The notes beneath the pieces were generated by a model. It was not told the DNA's origin, did no database searches, and saw only the letters and a list, made by a program, of their open reading frames with translations. Of a DNA stretch of 64,000 nt, positions 21,905 to 33,621 are shown in pieces (the first letter of the stretch is position 1; each line of letters opens with the position of its first letter). The stretch lies in contig WPIO01000002.1 in the NCBI GenBank assembly GCA_009760855.2, positions 14,380,001 to 14,444,000 on the forward strand, in the 5' to 3' direction. The DNA comes from Cristatella mucedo. Taxonomy: Eukaryota > Bryozoa > Phylactolaemata > Cristatellidae. Position numbers and translations under genes: made by a program.

Positions 21905-22068
21905 TCAGTTGGCATGCCCTCCTCCTCTTCCTACTCCACCATCTTGCTCCTGCTGCAACTTGGCCAGCTTGTCAAGCTTAGACTGTTCCATACACTTTCT
22001 TGCACACTCAAACGAGGAGTCCAGTTTCAGCGCAATTTGCATGTCATCCACGGAATCGTCAAATTGAG
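21905..22068 (-). CDS. TTC32: TTC32-like TPR protein, exon 3 (C-terminus)
   Basis: Completes the third TPR: joined to exon 2 it reads RLAQFDDSVDDMQIALKLDS, followed by a Lys/Gln-rich tail and a Gly-rich end (GGVGRGGGHAN, stop at 21905-21907). Human TTC32 has [20 protein letters not shown] here. The acceptor on minus is TTTTGTAG next to 22068 and the phase (1) matches exon 2. The tail is a little longer and more Gly-rich than in vertebrates. Confidence 0.9.
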
Positions 22069-22669
22069 CTACAAAACGATTAGCCACATTCTTGAGCCGG
22101 CGACTCGCCACCAGTAAAAAAAAAATGAAGATCAGCTAATTATGTAATCACACGTATGTAGCAACAGCAGAGGAGTCCTCTTCGTGGCTTTCGTCTTTGT
22201 CTTTAGATCCAAGGAAATTGAGCTTGCCTCATCTGTAGAAACTGCCTCCCCTCCCCCAGGGCTCTTTAGATTCCAAGGAAACACATGGGTAATTTAACCT
22301 CATGTGTACAATAGAGATTGAAGCTGAAGCTCCAGCCTCCCATAACCCGCCCCGCCCCCCACATAAGCTCAGAAGGTATGAGACTCCTATGCAGACTTTG
22401 TTATACTCGGCTACAAAGAAGCTGATTAGCCAGTTTGGGAAGCCAGGCCGGCTCAACAGGTAAAATAATAGAGCTCTTCAAACCTCTACAGAGTTGCCCT
22501 CAGTTGAGCAGTAAGGTGGCAGTGGCCCTCAAGCTGCTCCCGAAGCCTTGTAGTTCCCTCACTGGAAGCCGACAGCCATTAGGGAGGGTTGGCATGCTGG
22601 TAGCTAAGTGGAAGAGTTGCCTCCCTCCCTCCCTGCAGCAGGCCACTTTCTGCTCACTCTTCTGAACGA
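22069..22669. other. TTC32 intron 2, nothing recognised
   Basis: Part of the 4.1-kb second intron. No repeat family identified. Confidence 0.4.
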
Positions 22670-23592
22670 GACAGGCTCCTCAAGTCTTCTATGGAAAATA
22701 AATTAGCTGTTCTTCCTATGCCGATGGAAACAGAAGCGTTTGCTCGATGGTCCTCGAAATGTCTGCGGAACTCAATGCCATGATTCTCATGCAATGACAT
22801 CTACTCTCCTGCGGCATATCCTTTCCAGCCGGCCCTGAGCTGCTATTTGCATGCTACTCACTACCTTGATTCAGCAATGCTTCTTAGCTTTCTCTTTGTT
22901 ACGTAAAATGAAGTCTGTTGACGACTGCACGTGTACCAAAAGCTGCTTAAGCTTTGAGGTTGCACTTCTTCAGTGTAAGACCCATGTAGGCGCTTACCGT
23001 AGGTGCAAAACTCAGCAGCTACGCTTGTCTGTCGTGAGCGTAGCAGTTGCCACATCACTCCAATCATTCGTTGGCTACAGCCTACCTATCATATCTACTC
23101 TGCTGCCATGCTTGCCAACCATCACAGCACCTACTTTTCTTAATCTAGTCGTTTAGCTATACCTCGTAAGTACTTCAAATTTATTGGAGAACATGCCTTT
23201 AGTTCGTATGCTCCCAAAGCCTAGAATTCACCTCCGACTGCTGTCACATCCTTTGACTTTGGGAAATTTAAAAAGAAGCTAAAAACGCACCTTTTATTTA
23301 TCAGTTAGTTGGTCCTTATAATTTGTCTTTTGTGTGCTTGTGCATGCTGACACTGGGCATGCTGCTATTAACCATATTTGCATGTTGACCGTGTGCATGT
23401 CACCTCTAACGATGTCATGCTTGCTGACATTTAGCATGCTACCACTAACCATTCTATCACCCATCCTTTACAGCATATGTAAAGTGCCTAGAAAGAGATC
23501 AAGGTTTCAGAGGGCACTACACAAACGTATTATCATTATTAATTAGCTTTTCTGGAGTTACAGACGGAGATAAATTGCATTACATTCCACAT
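22670..23592 (+). mobile_element. LINE-B 3' fragment, split by a later insertion
   Basis: 22670-22965 matches LINE-B (AATAAATTAGCTG, CATCTACTCTCCTGC, GAGCTGCTA, CTTTCTCTTTGTTACG). 23546-23592 matches its 3' end (AGCTTTTCTGGAGTTACAGA, GATAAATTGCATTACATT). The two halves are separated by an L2-like 3' fragment, and about 45 bp of LINE-B is missing at the junction. Confidence 0.75.
22966..23545 (+). mobile_element. L2-like LINE 3' fragment inserted into LINE-B
   Basis: Contains the GTGCAAAACTCAGCAGCTACGCTTGTCTGTCGTGAGCG block (family LVQNSAARLVCR region), the UTR GCATGCTGACACTGGGCATG, and the AGAAAGAGAT...TTATCATTATT terminus at about 23485-23545. An internal deletion removes part of the RT tail. 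Confidence 0.8.
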
Positions 23593-23785
23593 TCTCCAGC
23601 TCTCACGCCCACATCACTTACTTGCCTGTTACAATCACTTTTCAACACAGATAATAACACAACGGAAGTTGCAATCAGGCACAACAGCACTGATGCAGAG
23701 TCTGCAACTGACTTTAAATTAAGTGTCTTTATCAATGAGAGGCACCAGAAGAGGTCGAAGTAGCAGTTTCATGCAAGAGCGAATG
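23593..23785. other. TTC32 intron 2, nothing recognised
   Basis: Short intronic stretch. Confidence 0.3.
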
Positions 23786-24000
23786 AAAATAATGATAACA
23801 GTAATACTAAGACACGGTTGTGTGGCTCCCCTCTGTGGAGAACTAAATCTCTTTCTAGTAACTTTACATATGCTGTAAAGGAAGGGATCATCAAGAGGCA
23901 GCTAATCTGGAAAAAGATCATTTACTGTCAAGAGGCAAATTTCAATATTCAGCGACCCCGGTGAAGCTGCTTTAATTTTGCTCTCAGAATTAATAAGTAA
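23786..24000 (-). mobile_element. L2-like LINE, decayed 3' tail
   Basis: AATAATGATAACAGTAATACT is followed by GAGAACTAAATCTCTTTCTAG, TTTACATATGCTGTAAAGGAAG and GATCATC, the order seen in minus-strand family tails. Confidence 0.6.
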
Positions 24001-25259
24001 TTCCCAGCCAGGGAGGAGTTGGGGTGGCTCAGTTCGGCAATCATTTGGCCTTCAACCTAGCTCTACTGCGCTTTGTCGGACGGATGACTGGGGAGTCCCC
24101 AGATGACTTAGCGACTGTCTGCCATAAAGAGTTTAGTTAAGCTGTCACCCACAGCAATTAATTACGATCAATTGACCTTTGCTTTAGCACCGGTGCCGGG
24201 ATGTCTTTTCCAAGACTACTTACAAGGTAAAGAAGCCACAGAGGCATAGGGTGGCATTAGATACAGTATTACAATTTCTGGCAAACGTATGGTTTTCCCT
24301 TCAAACAGGTTGGACGATCCTACGTTGTAGTTCCACATTGGGCCAGCAGGTTTGAAAAGAGGGACTCTGAATACAAGTTGATTGAGCAAGGGATGACATT
24401 TTTTTGTGTCGGCCTTTTTTCAGCAATTGCCACTAATCAAACGAGTCGTGTGTCTCTTTCCAGTCATTTTAGTCCCAGAATCAAATTAGCTGCTGCACGA
24501 CTCACAGGAAGGTCACGCCAGCGATCTCAGCACATCATCGGTCCATCGGCACCACACTAGGCAAGAAAGGAATCTGCTAGAGCAAGCTTGGATGCACAGA
24601 GGCCTTTGCACATAGCCAAGGACTCAAAAGCATACGTCAAGTACCTATACAGAAATTTAGTTCTCCTCGAGTGCTATACAAATGCCTTACTAATATATTA
24701 TTAGAGCAGGACTGGCAGTATACATTGTTTGGCCACACATAAAAGACAAGGTAGCACTGAGTTTTGGAAATTTTTACTCGTTAGTAAACCCCATTGTGAC
24801 GGCCCCATTTGTATCGGGATTTGTATTTGCATCCAACTGCCACTTATGGAACAGCAACTCATCGGCCAGTAGTGGCAGTGAGCACCCATCGGTCCCTTTT
24901 GATTTGCATTTCGCAGGTTTCCAGACAACGACAAGGAATCTATGTGGCCTTCCGAGACGAAGAAGGCTGCCTTGGTTTGAAGGCAGCAACTGCATCCAAA
25001 TGCAGCCGATGGCAGTCTGGATGCAGTCGCACAGCCCAACTCCAACTCAGCTGCACCACACTGCACGGCTCGTCATTCTCGAGCAGCTGGGTGGCAGAGC
25101 GGAGGAAGACCATAAATCACCGGGGCTGACCTCGGCTTATTAGAATATCACACGCTTCAGGTGAAGGGTCCCTGCTGAACAACAAAAGTACGATATACTA
25201 GTGGCATTAATGCATAGATTTGCAAATGATTTAGCGACAAACCATACAGGGCATATTGC
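24001..25259. other. TTC32 intron 2, nothing firmly recognised
   Basis: Overlapping short frames at 24700-25130 on both strands have no recognised homology. No exon phase fits the TTC32 model. Confidence 0.4.
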
Positions 25260-25990
25260 CACTTTACTAAGTATTAGCAGCCACCAAAGGATTGCCTGCT
25301 GTCATGAAACAGGGACCAAAAACTGAGTGTCATGACCTTCAAGTCGATGTGCTGCTTTATGAGGAGCCACGCCGAGTCGGTGAAAAGTGATGCAGTGTGG
25401 CAGCTGTGAATTTTGAGATAGAAGGGCCAAGCTTCAGAGCATTGCATAGACAGGAAGACCTGCAATGGGAGAGTTACAATAATCTATATGGGATGTCACA
25501 AATGGATGGAATAACTTTGCTCTGGTATTCTTATCGAGGTATAATAATTATATTGCTGGCCAATTTTTTAAACTGCATAGTTGAAATTAGGCATACTTGC
25601 CTGAGCAGAGTTTGCAGTGGGGGAGGGCAATATGTTGGCTGAGCCGTTTTTGAAGGTAAGACTTGCCAGTTTTCTCAAGACCTCTAGGTTTTCAGATTAC
25701 TATTACGTTTGGTCTTGACATCATTCAATTTAACTAAGGCAGCTCCCATCCAAGGGTGAATACAGGTAATACAAGCTACGAGTGAGTTAAGCAAATAAGT
25801 GCCGGAATGCTGAGAACGATCAAAGCACGTGTAAAGTTTACTATCATCTGAGAAATAAAAACCAAGATTGTTCTTAGCAATTACATCAGCAAGAGGTGGA
25901 ATATAGATTGCAAAAAAACAATAATACCGAAAATGGATCTCTGAACACCTTGACCTTACCATCGGAAGGCAATCACGGGAATGCTAATGT
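25260..25990 (-). mobile_element. L2-like LINE, degenerate RT region
   Basis: On minus, a frame at 25684-25962 keeps IPPLADVIAKNNLGFYFSDD, matching the same block in the long copy at 30.3 kb (LPLADVIAKRNLGF). Here the RT catalytic box reads FSDDSKLY. The 3' part shows the HWLPxKQHIDLKVM-like block. Broken frames throughout. Confidence 0.75.
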
Positions 25991-26193
25991 AACCCAATTG
26001 ATCAGGCCACAGGCTTCACCGTGGCCCTTTAAACCTCTTCACCAAATCGTAGTCACAACATCACTAGCTGCAATAGGTCCAGCAAGCCAATACTTGTGTA
26101 CGGCTCATCTCGTTCAAATTCTATGGGCAACTGAACCGAAGCTGTAAATCTGCTAGCAGTACAAGTATGCCAGCTCCACAGTATGAATATTAC
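25991..26193. other. TTC32 intron 2, near the exon 2 donor
   Basis: No feature beyond the donor GTAATA next to 26194 (minus). Confidence 0.3.
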
Positions 26194-26348
26194 CGAGCCG
26201 GTAGAAGATGAGTCCTCGGTTATACCGGTAAACTGGCGAGTCCTCAAATTCCAGTGCTTTGGTGTAATCTTGAACAGCATCGTCGAAATCCACACGCATG
26301 TACTTTACAAAACCCCTGTTGTTGTACGCGAGTCCGATGAGATTTCTC
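26194..26348 (-). CDS. TTC32: TTC32-like TPR protein, exon 2
   Basis: Encodes TPR 2 and the first helix of TPR 3 (residues 73-125 of the predicted 178). Strings GLAYNNRGFVKYMRVDFDDA, QDYTKALEF and YRYNRGLIFYRL match human TTC32 (TAYNNRGQIKYFRVDFYEA, YYNRGLILYRLG). The FVKYMRVDFDD stretch is specific to TTC32 among TPR proteins. The minus-strand acceptor is CATTGTAG, whose first base completes Trp73. The donor is CTCG|GTAATA (phase 1). Flanking introns are 11.4 and 4.1 kb. The reading frame extends far into the upstream intron, which is not coding. Confidence 0.95.
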
Positions 26349-27774
26349 CTACAATGGCCGCAGGCAGGATAATGGCACAAGCCCGAGCAGAGAGCATTAC
26401 ACGAACGAGCAGTTTTGCCTTGCTGATTTTCGCTTAGCTGAAGCCCGATATGACAGTTGTTCGAAGCAGGCCTGCGGCCTTTCAGGCTTGACGTGAAACA
26501 CCACTCAACCTGTGTGACAGTAGCTAGATCGTGTAAAAGAGGCCTTAAGCAATAACGGCACCGCATTAAAACATAAGCCGTCGCTTGCTTAGCACAATTT
26601 ATACTTGACTCGTGGGGAAAACCTCTGGTATGAGACATCTGAGAGCATTCCATGCGATGGCAGTGCTCTGAAAAAATAGAGAACTAACAACATCTAGTGA
26701 AAGTACAAGACTACAATCGTAGGCTATCGAAGTCCTGTGAGAAACTTGATAGCATCAAAATGGTCACCAAGCATATTACAACAAACAATATTTTATAGCC
26801 GGTTTAGTAATATCGTATTCTTATCAAATAAATTTCCTTTACAAAACTACTGTTGATTTAATCAGATTTCTCATTCGTAAGTCGAATGATTTGAATCAAA
26901 CAGCAAAATACGAGATCTCAGATTCGACTGCTGCTTGTGATCAGCACTGTCTGCTGATCACTTGCAATATGAAGAGGAACCTCAGTACCAATTATAACCA
27001 GGTTGCCATTCGGTAAGAGCGGCCCTCGAAACGTGCAGCTCTATTCTCATTTCCTTATACACATTAGTGACTGCATCAACCAATCGCTCTTCTTCCCAGA
27101 AAAGGAATGCAAGGCCCGTGCGGCGCTCGAGAACTTGATCTGCACCCCAGGACAAGGGCGGCAAAATGCAAAGCCGGCCCTAAAATAAACTTATGCCGAT
27201 CCCAGAGCAGGCAAGAAGAGCCTTAGACACCATCACCCCTGCTCGCCGTCGGAAAAGGGAAATGGCCTGTGCTGACTGACTCGAGCGCAAGGTCGTTTAG
27301 TGCGAGCAACCTTGGCTCAGGGCTAAGACCCAGGGGCGCGGTAGCACAGACGGACAGGGGGGGGGGAACAGAGTTTTCAGTCTGCTCTCGATCTGAACCG
27401 TGGCCGGAGGAGGGCAGGCTCAATCATCCTTTGACTGACAAAACAATAACATGTCGGTAGGCTTGCCACCCGTTGCATCCCTCCTGATCTATTAACAGCC
27501 AGGGTCAGGCCAAGGTCTCTGCCAGAAGTGATCAACCGGTGCCCCAATAGCTCAACCGGCTAAGGCACAGCAAAGGAAGCATCGACAGATTAAAAAACTA
27601 GCCATTCCACATCTGACAGGAGAACCTTTTCATGCTCATGTTAAAATGTGCTGATCGTACTGCAAAACCAATCCTCAGCCTCGGCCAGCTATCCTCTTGT
27701 ACTTGTGGCAGAGGAAACACTTGCACAATCTCCAGCAGTGCCATGATTGTGTCAAGTGCATTGGTCGGGCTAAC
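26349..27774. other. TTC32 intron 1, proximal part
   Basis: A G-run lies at 27357-27367. A minus-strand frame at 26982-27164 looks coding-like in composition but is unassigned. At 27538-27572 a short A-box-like sequence (CAATAGCTCAACCGGCTAAGG) lacks a B box. Confidence 0.4.
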
Positions 27775-27870
27775 GTGGTTTGTCTTGGGACAGAGCTATT
27801 CCGATAGTATTGGCTTTCTTCACGAGTTCGACATCTTTTGTAGTAACGCCGGCATTTACGGAAATGACCA
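27775..27870 (-). CDS. unidentified coding-like segment in TTC32 intron 1
   Basis: On minus, one frame reads VVISVNAGVTTKDVELVKKA followed by NTIGIALSQDKP, bounded by an AG acceptor (GAGCAG next to 27870) and a weak GTTAGC donor next to 27775. The alternation and charge pattern look like a folded protein. I cannot name the family and I find no partner exon. It could be an exon of a nested minus-strand gene, a pseudogene piece, or chance. It does not fit the TTC32 phases (1 in, 1 out, while the intron is phase 2). Confidence 0.2.
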
Positions 27871-28240
27871 CTGCTCAGCATCATCTTGGCCTCAGCAGCC
27901 TCCAGAGCAAGCAGCTCGACTGAGCAAGCGCTCAGTGTGTGAAGCAAGAGATGCAGGCAAAGCGTCTGAGCCTGAATTGTGCTAAACAGGTCGGCTACTG
28001 GCACAGACCGAACACCCTGCTTTAGCCACCTGTCCGTAGTCGTTCTATGGGGTTCAAATCGGGCGTCTGGCTGAGCCCCTGCACCAGCACCAAACAAAGA
28101 TATTTGTCTTTTTAAGTACTTTACTCGAGTTATTTTTGGCCAAGCAAGTTGTATTTAAAAGCTCTTGAATACTCTGAGCTTGGGGGTCGTTACATTTGGC
28201 AGCTTGTTAAAGAACCTAAGCACACTGCCAGGGCAGAGAA
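27871..28240. other. TTC32 intron 1, nothing recognised
   Basis: No supported feature. Confidence 0.35.
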
Positions 28241-28515
28241 TTACGTATTAAGGACAGCATTTAGTGGGCCCCTGTGATTCGTCCTTCATGTGCTTATGCA
28301 TGCTGACACTGTGCATGCTGCCACTAACCACACTTGCATGCTGACCCTGTGCCTGTCACCCCTAACCATGTTATTCATGTTGTTTATCAAGCATGATATT
28401 ACTCACCACTCAATTGCATTTCACTTTGCAGCAAATGTAAAGCGCATAGAAAGAGATTGAGTTCTCTGAGGGTGCTTTATCAAGTGCATTATTATTATTA
28501 TTATTATTATTATTA
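28241..28515 (+). mobile_element. L2-like LINE, 3' tail
   Basis: AAGGACAGCATTTAGTGGG, GCATGCTGACACTGTGCATG and the AGAAAGAGATTGAGTTCTC block lead to a long (ATT)n end (28488-28515). Relatively well preserved, so probably a younger insertion. Confidence 0.92.
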
Positions 28516-28605
28516 CTTTATGACGAATCCTTGTTCGATACTGATGCAGTGGCCCAACCAGTTGCCTGAATTGAGCACAGTAGAACGATGGCTATGGAGC
28601 AGAGC

Positions 28606-28626
28606 CTCCCCCCCCCCCCCCCCCGA
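28606..28626. repeat. poly(C) run
   Basis: About 18 consecutive C, immediately upstream of a LINE-B fragment. Confidence 0.9.
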
Positions 28627-28629
28627 TCC

Positions 28630-29052
28630 TCCCCGATCTGTGGACAATAAATTAGCTGCTCCATTCCTATGCTTAAAGACCATTAGTGACAGAAGCTTTA
28701 GCTCTGCAGGTCTCAGACTGTGGAACTTGCCTTCCACAATTCTTACGCAATGACATCTACTCTCCTGCTTCCGACTGTGTCTGATCCTTATCGGCGGTCC
28801 TGAGCTGCTACTACTATTCTACTCACTAACTCGAATGCCATGCCGACTCAGCTATGCTTTTCACCTTCACCTTCGTTATATGAAATGCTGCATGCAGCGA
28901 AGTCTCTTGGCTACCAAATTCGCACCGAAAGGCAAGCATGTCGACCGCCACTTGGGCTTTGAGTGCGCTAGAAAACTCCTGTGTAACAAAAGCCACTTAG
29001 TCTTTGTGGCTTTTATCGATCTACAGACAAACATTGCATTACAGCGACAGGC
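28630..29052 (+). mobile_element. LINE-B 3' fragment
   Basis: Best-preserved relative of 1-436: CATTAGTGACAGAAGCTTTA, GCTCTGCAGGTCTCAGACTG, CATCTACTCTCCTGCTTCCG, ending GACAAACATTGCATTACA. It encodes SDRSFSSAGLRLWNLPST near 28685-28735. Confidence 0.8.
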
Positions 29053-29149
29053 GGCTGAGGAAGGGTGTTTGACTTCCACCAGTAGCCGACTTCTACATTA
29101 AAATTGAGGCTCTGTGGAATGTGCCACAGCTTAAGAGACAATGAACTTA

Positions 29150-29259
29150 ATATATAATTATATAATCTCTATTCAGGCGCTTCACGTATGCCTCGGGGCT
29201 CGAGCCCACGACCTCAGCCAGACCTTGGTCGGGGCGAGCACCTTAGCCACTGGACCAAT
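29150..29259 (-). mobile_element. SINE-B copy
   Basis: B-box complement GGGGCTCGAGCCC at about 29195-29207 and A-box side CACCTTAGCCACTGGACCAA at 29240-29259. It directly abuts the (ATT)n end of the long L2-like LINE, so one inserted next to the other. Confidence 0.88.
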
Positions 29260-32200
29260 AATAATAATAATAATGCACTTGATAAAGCGCCCTCAGAGAA
29301 CTTAATCTCTCTCTGGGCGCTTTACATTTGCTGCAATGGGAAATGCAATTGAATGGTGAGTAAAATCATGCTTGATAAACAAACAAAATGAATAACATGG
29401 TTAGGGCTGACATGCACAGGGTCAGTATGCAGATGTGGTTAGTGGCAGCATGCACAGTGTCAGCACGCATAAGCACATCAAGGACGAATTACAGGGACCC
29501 ACTAAATGCTGTCCTAAATAGGTGTTTTTAAATTCTTTTTAAATTTGGTCAGGTCAGGAATGTTCTGACGCAGGTCGGGAGGGAGTTCCAGGCTTTGGGA
29601 GCATATGAACTAAATGCACGGTCTCCAAAGGATTTGAGGTTTGTACGGGGTATTTCTAGGCTGTCGGATTCCGAAAAGCGGGTGGTACGATGCTTGGCCT
29701 GATGGGGGAGTATATCGGAGAGATAGGCTGGAGCCATAGAATGAAGGGACCTAAATTGAGCGACAAAACCTTGAAGTCAATCCGTTGCTTGACTGGTAGC
29801 CAGTGCAGGTCGGCGAGAAGTGGAGTAATGCGGCAACTGCGAAGCTCACGACAGACAAGCCTAGCTGCCGAGTTTTGCACCAGCTGCAATCGCCTGATCG
29901 CACATGCCGGTAGGCCAGCGAGCAGTGAGTTGCAGAAGTCGAGACGGGATGTCACGAATGCATGGACCAATTTAGACGTGGTATCCTTATCTAAACAAGC
30001 CCGAATTTTAGCAATGTTATGAAGCTGAAAATAGGCAGATTTGACTGTGGAGCTGATATGGTCGTCTAATGAGAGGTCGCTTTGGAATATGATACCTAGA
30101 TTTCGAGCTGATTCAACTGGAGATATGCTGGCAGAGCCAATTTTGAGTTTCAGCCTTTCCAATTTGTGAATCCCACTGGGTTTGCCCATAACTAGTAAGT
30201 TAGTTTTATCGTCATTTAGTTTTAGAAAATTTGCTGCCATCCATGAGCGGATGTCATCAATACATGCAGCGAGTTGAGAGAATTTGAGGTGCTCGAAGGC
30301 TGGGAGGGATCAAAGCAAAGGTACAACTGAGTGTCACCCGCATAGAAGTGAAAGCCTAGATTGCGCTTGGCAATCACATCAGCAAGAGGGAGAGTATAAA
30401 CCGTGATAAGAACTGGACCTAGCACGGAGCCCTGAGGTACGCCATATTTCAGAGGTACTTCAGATGATCTTTGTCCATTCACGTCAATACTCTAGAGTCT
30501 CCCACTGAGATAGGACCTGAACCACTGCAGAGCAGTGCCAGAGATGCCCAGGCGAGATGAGAGGCGATCTAGAAGAACTTTGTGATCGATGGTATCAAAA
30601 GCTGCCGAAAGATCGAGTAAAACAAGCAGAGACACTCTACCCATGTCTGCATTCCTAAGTAGGTCGTTGTTTACCCTAAGCAATGCTGACTCTGTGGAGT
30701 GATTAGCTCTAAAGCCAGACTGGAACTTACTAGCAAGGTGTGAGGTTTCGATATATGAGTTTGGCTGGTCCGCCACGACCCGTTCCAGTGTCTTTGATAG
30801 GAACGATAGAAGGGAGACTGGTCGGTAGTTGCTCAAGTTCTCTTGGTCTAGTGTCGATTTCTTGAGAAGTGGGCTGACTACAGCTTTTTTGAAAGGTGCT
30901 GGGACATGACCTGAGGCTAATGACATATTAATGTGAAGTTACTTATGCATGGCAGATCAATGCAACGTAGGAGCAGGACAGTGGGAATAGGGTCCAGAGG
31001 ACTTGTTGTCTTCTTTGATTGAGATACGAACTTAAGGACTAGATCACTACTGACCTCCTTAAATGTAGACATTGAGGTGCAGCCAGGAGCCAAGGAACAG
31101 CATTCTAGTGGGGAGGTTGTCATCGCAGGATTGGATTCCCTGATCTTGTCTATCTTCTGCACAAAGAATCGTGAGAAGCAATCGGCTAGATCATCACAAG
31201 GATCATCAGGTAAGCAGCTAACCTGGGAGCGGTTGAGGAGATGGTTTACCGTCGACATCAGCATTTTTAGATAGTGCATCTGTGATTCAACAATGTTTTT
31301 TATAAAAACTAGACTTAGCCTTTGCTAGGATCGATTGGTACGACCTACAGTAGTCTTCATATGCCTGTCGATGGACAGTCAGTCCAGATCTTGTGTGTGC
31401 TTTTTCAAGCTTTCGCTTAGTAGACCTGGCTAGTTTAATGTCTGTGGTAAACCATAGGCCGTCTGGGCAGGGGCGCACAGTGCGCTTTGACAGAGGTGCA
31501 AACTCGTCGAGCATGTCAGTTAGTGTCGTGTTGTAGCTATCTACCAATGATGACAGATCGGAGGGAGAACTGAGCAGCAGAGGTGAAGCAGATATTCTCG
31601 CACGGACAGCATCGATGTCAAGGGTCTTGAAGTTTCGCGATTCAAAGGTTATGTTAGAGGAGGAGGTGGGCACACACTATAGATTGAATGAGATCTGCAT
31701 GTGGTCAGATAAGCAGGATTTGGTGATAACTGGTGATGACAAAGAGCAGTTGTATGAGAAAATCTGGTCGAGTGTGTGACCCTTGATGTGGGTAGGGCCA
31801 TGCACATGAGCCACAAGAGACAATGAGTCAGTCAATGCACGAAATTCGGTGCTGAAAGCGTCAGATAAGTTATCAAAGTGAACGTTAAAATCACCCATAA
31901 CGAGGAAGGATCGATTTCTTGCACACAGAATCGAAATGAGATCGGAGAAATCTGAGATAAAGGAGGATTTTGTACTTGGAGGGCGATAGACTACTGCCAC
32001 TATCGGTAGCTTCTTTTCGGATGAGACCAAGACAATTGATTCAAAAGACTACTTCGAGGGTACTGCAAATGGCTTGAAGTTGAATTTCGAGCGCACGATA
32101 ATAGCAACTCCACCTCCAGTTTTGATCGATCTGTGGGTGTGAAAGAACAAGAAACCAGAAGGGGTAGCGTCTTTTATTGTCGGGCAGTTTATCGATTTTA

Positions 32201-32300
32201 GCCAAGTTTCAGTTAGGGCGAGCAGGTCGATATCATTTTCAGAAATAAGGTCGCTTATTAACAGAGGCTTATTGTACATTGAGCGAGGATTCTAAAGGCA
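29260..32300 (-). mobile_element. L2-like LINE, nearly complete but frameshifted
   Basis: On minus it reads from an AP endonuclease domain into RT. EN blocks: DIDLLALTETWL and GGGVAIIVRSKF (32.25-32.1 kb), VAVVYRPPS, VMGDFNVHFD and SDHMQISF (32.0-31.68 kb). RT blocks: [38 protein letters not shown] (30.85-30.6 kb), GVPQGSVLGPV, FYAGDTQLY (30.45-30.3 kb), then [20 protein letters not shown] and LADLHWLPVKQRIDFKVL. The 3' UTR ends in (ATT)n. The RT catalytic YADD is YAGD here and the ORF is broken at least five times, so it is inactive. L2/CR1 clade by motif. Confidence 0.95.
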
Positions 32301-32725
32301 AGCGTTAAGTCTGGCTGATGGAGTTACAACAGGCCTGATGACCACTAAGTTAGAGAGATTTACAGTGACGCATGTGGGGAGTGTGCTGAGCAGTTCGAGA
32401 CAATGCTAGGAATACCAAACGAGCGGGTACTCAGCTAGCAGTTCCCGCCCAGCTAGCGGTGTCTGACCTGGCGGTTCCGGCCACTTCGGCGGCTACGGGG
32501 TGCTTTTCTTTTGTTAATGCATAGTTCATGAATCCTAGCAACAACATTAATATCTAGGAATGCATTTGATCTACGATGACGAAGCGATAACAGCTGCTGA
32601 CGATCATAACTAGCATGCAGGTTACTAGCCGCCGGCGTAGCTAAGGCAGCCGCCGGCGTGGGAGACCCAGCAGACCGAAGCGATAAGCGAAAAGTAAGGA
32701 AAGTATAATATTCTCAGAAAGAATG
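32301..32725 (-). mobile_element. probable 5' part of the L2-like LINE
   Basis: Just upstream of the EN domain, the frame NPRSMYNKPLLISDLI continues the LINE and a stop precedes it. The rest is GC-rich with repeated GCCGCCGGCGT units at about 32629-32662 and could be the 5' UTR or first ORF. The boundary is uncertain. Confidence 0.4.
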
Positions 32726-32825
32726 TACAGCCACAGCAGCAATGGCCATATTCCGAGGATTATTTTGGACCGTGTGCAAGTGTGGCCTTTAGCAGCCGAT
32801 GCCAGGAAAGCACTTGTTTCAAAAT

Positions 32826-33420
32826 AAAATAAACCCTAAACCTTAGCAAGTTGGTTTTATCACCATTTAATTTGAGAAAGTTCACTACCGTCCAAGTGCA
32901 AATAAATATCAGCAATACATGCTGAAAGGGAGGAGGAATTTGACATGCTGGTATCATACGGGAGGGATCAAAGCACGGGTATAGCCGTGTATCATCTGCA
33001 TAACAAAAGAAGACTGGCAAAAGAAGAAGAGGATATATTTCAAAATAGAAGTTGACAAGAGCAGATCCTTAGGGTACCCCATATTTAAAAGCTCTCCGGA
33101 TGACTGCTGATCATTGATATTAACGATATGAAATCTCACACTGAGATAAGACCTAAATATGCGTGTGCTATGCTAGTGATGCGAGTGTGAGATAATACAA
33201 ATTCAAGAATGAATGTGTGATCAGCAGAACCAAAAGCTGCCGAGAGATCCAATAGAACTAGCAGAGATAGGTTTTACATGAGTCAAGAATATTGAGGTCA
33301 TTTTATACTCAACTGTTAATGTATAGAGTGATTTCTTCTAAAGGCTGACAGCCACCTACTTGCTAGGTTTGATTTTATGATGAAAATATGTATGATCCGT
33401 AACACTAGCACTTTTGCTTG
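32826..33420 (-). mobile_element. L2-like LINE, degenerate RT fragment
   Basis: TAGCAAGTTGGTTTTATCACC, GGGAGGGATCAAAGCACGGG and AAAAGCTGCCGAGAGATCCAA line up with 30190-30620 of the long copy. No (ATT)n tail, so the 3' end is deleted. Confidence 0.75.
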
Positions 33421-33621
33421 CATATAACACATGCCTTTCTTTATGGGCTCCTAGTACAACCCCAGCTCTAATTTTAGCCGATGGTATGGCATGGTGGATT
33501 ACAAGTTAAAAGCTAGTTCTGGTCATTTCCCAAATTATTTAATAAAAATAAGAAACTTCCAAGTCAATATTGAAGTTTCTATGGCCTCTGAACTGTCCTT
33601 AATTTACACCGTGCACACTGG
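33421..33621. other. TTC32 intron 1, nothing recognised
   Basis: No feature. Confidence 0.3.

Noticed and set aside
27538-27575. tRNA-like A-box sequence
   Set aside because: No B box or cloverleaf follows within a plausible distance.
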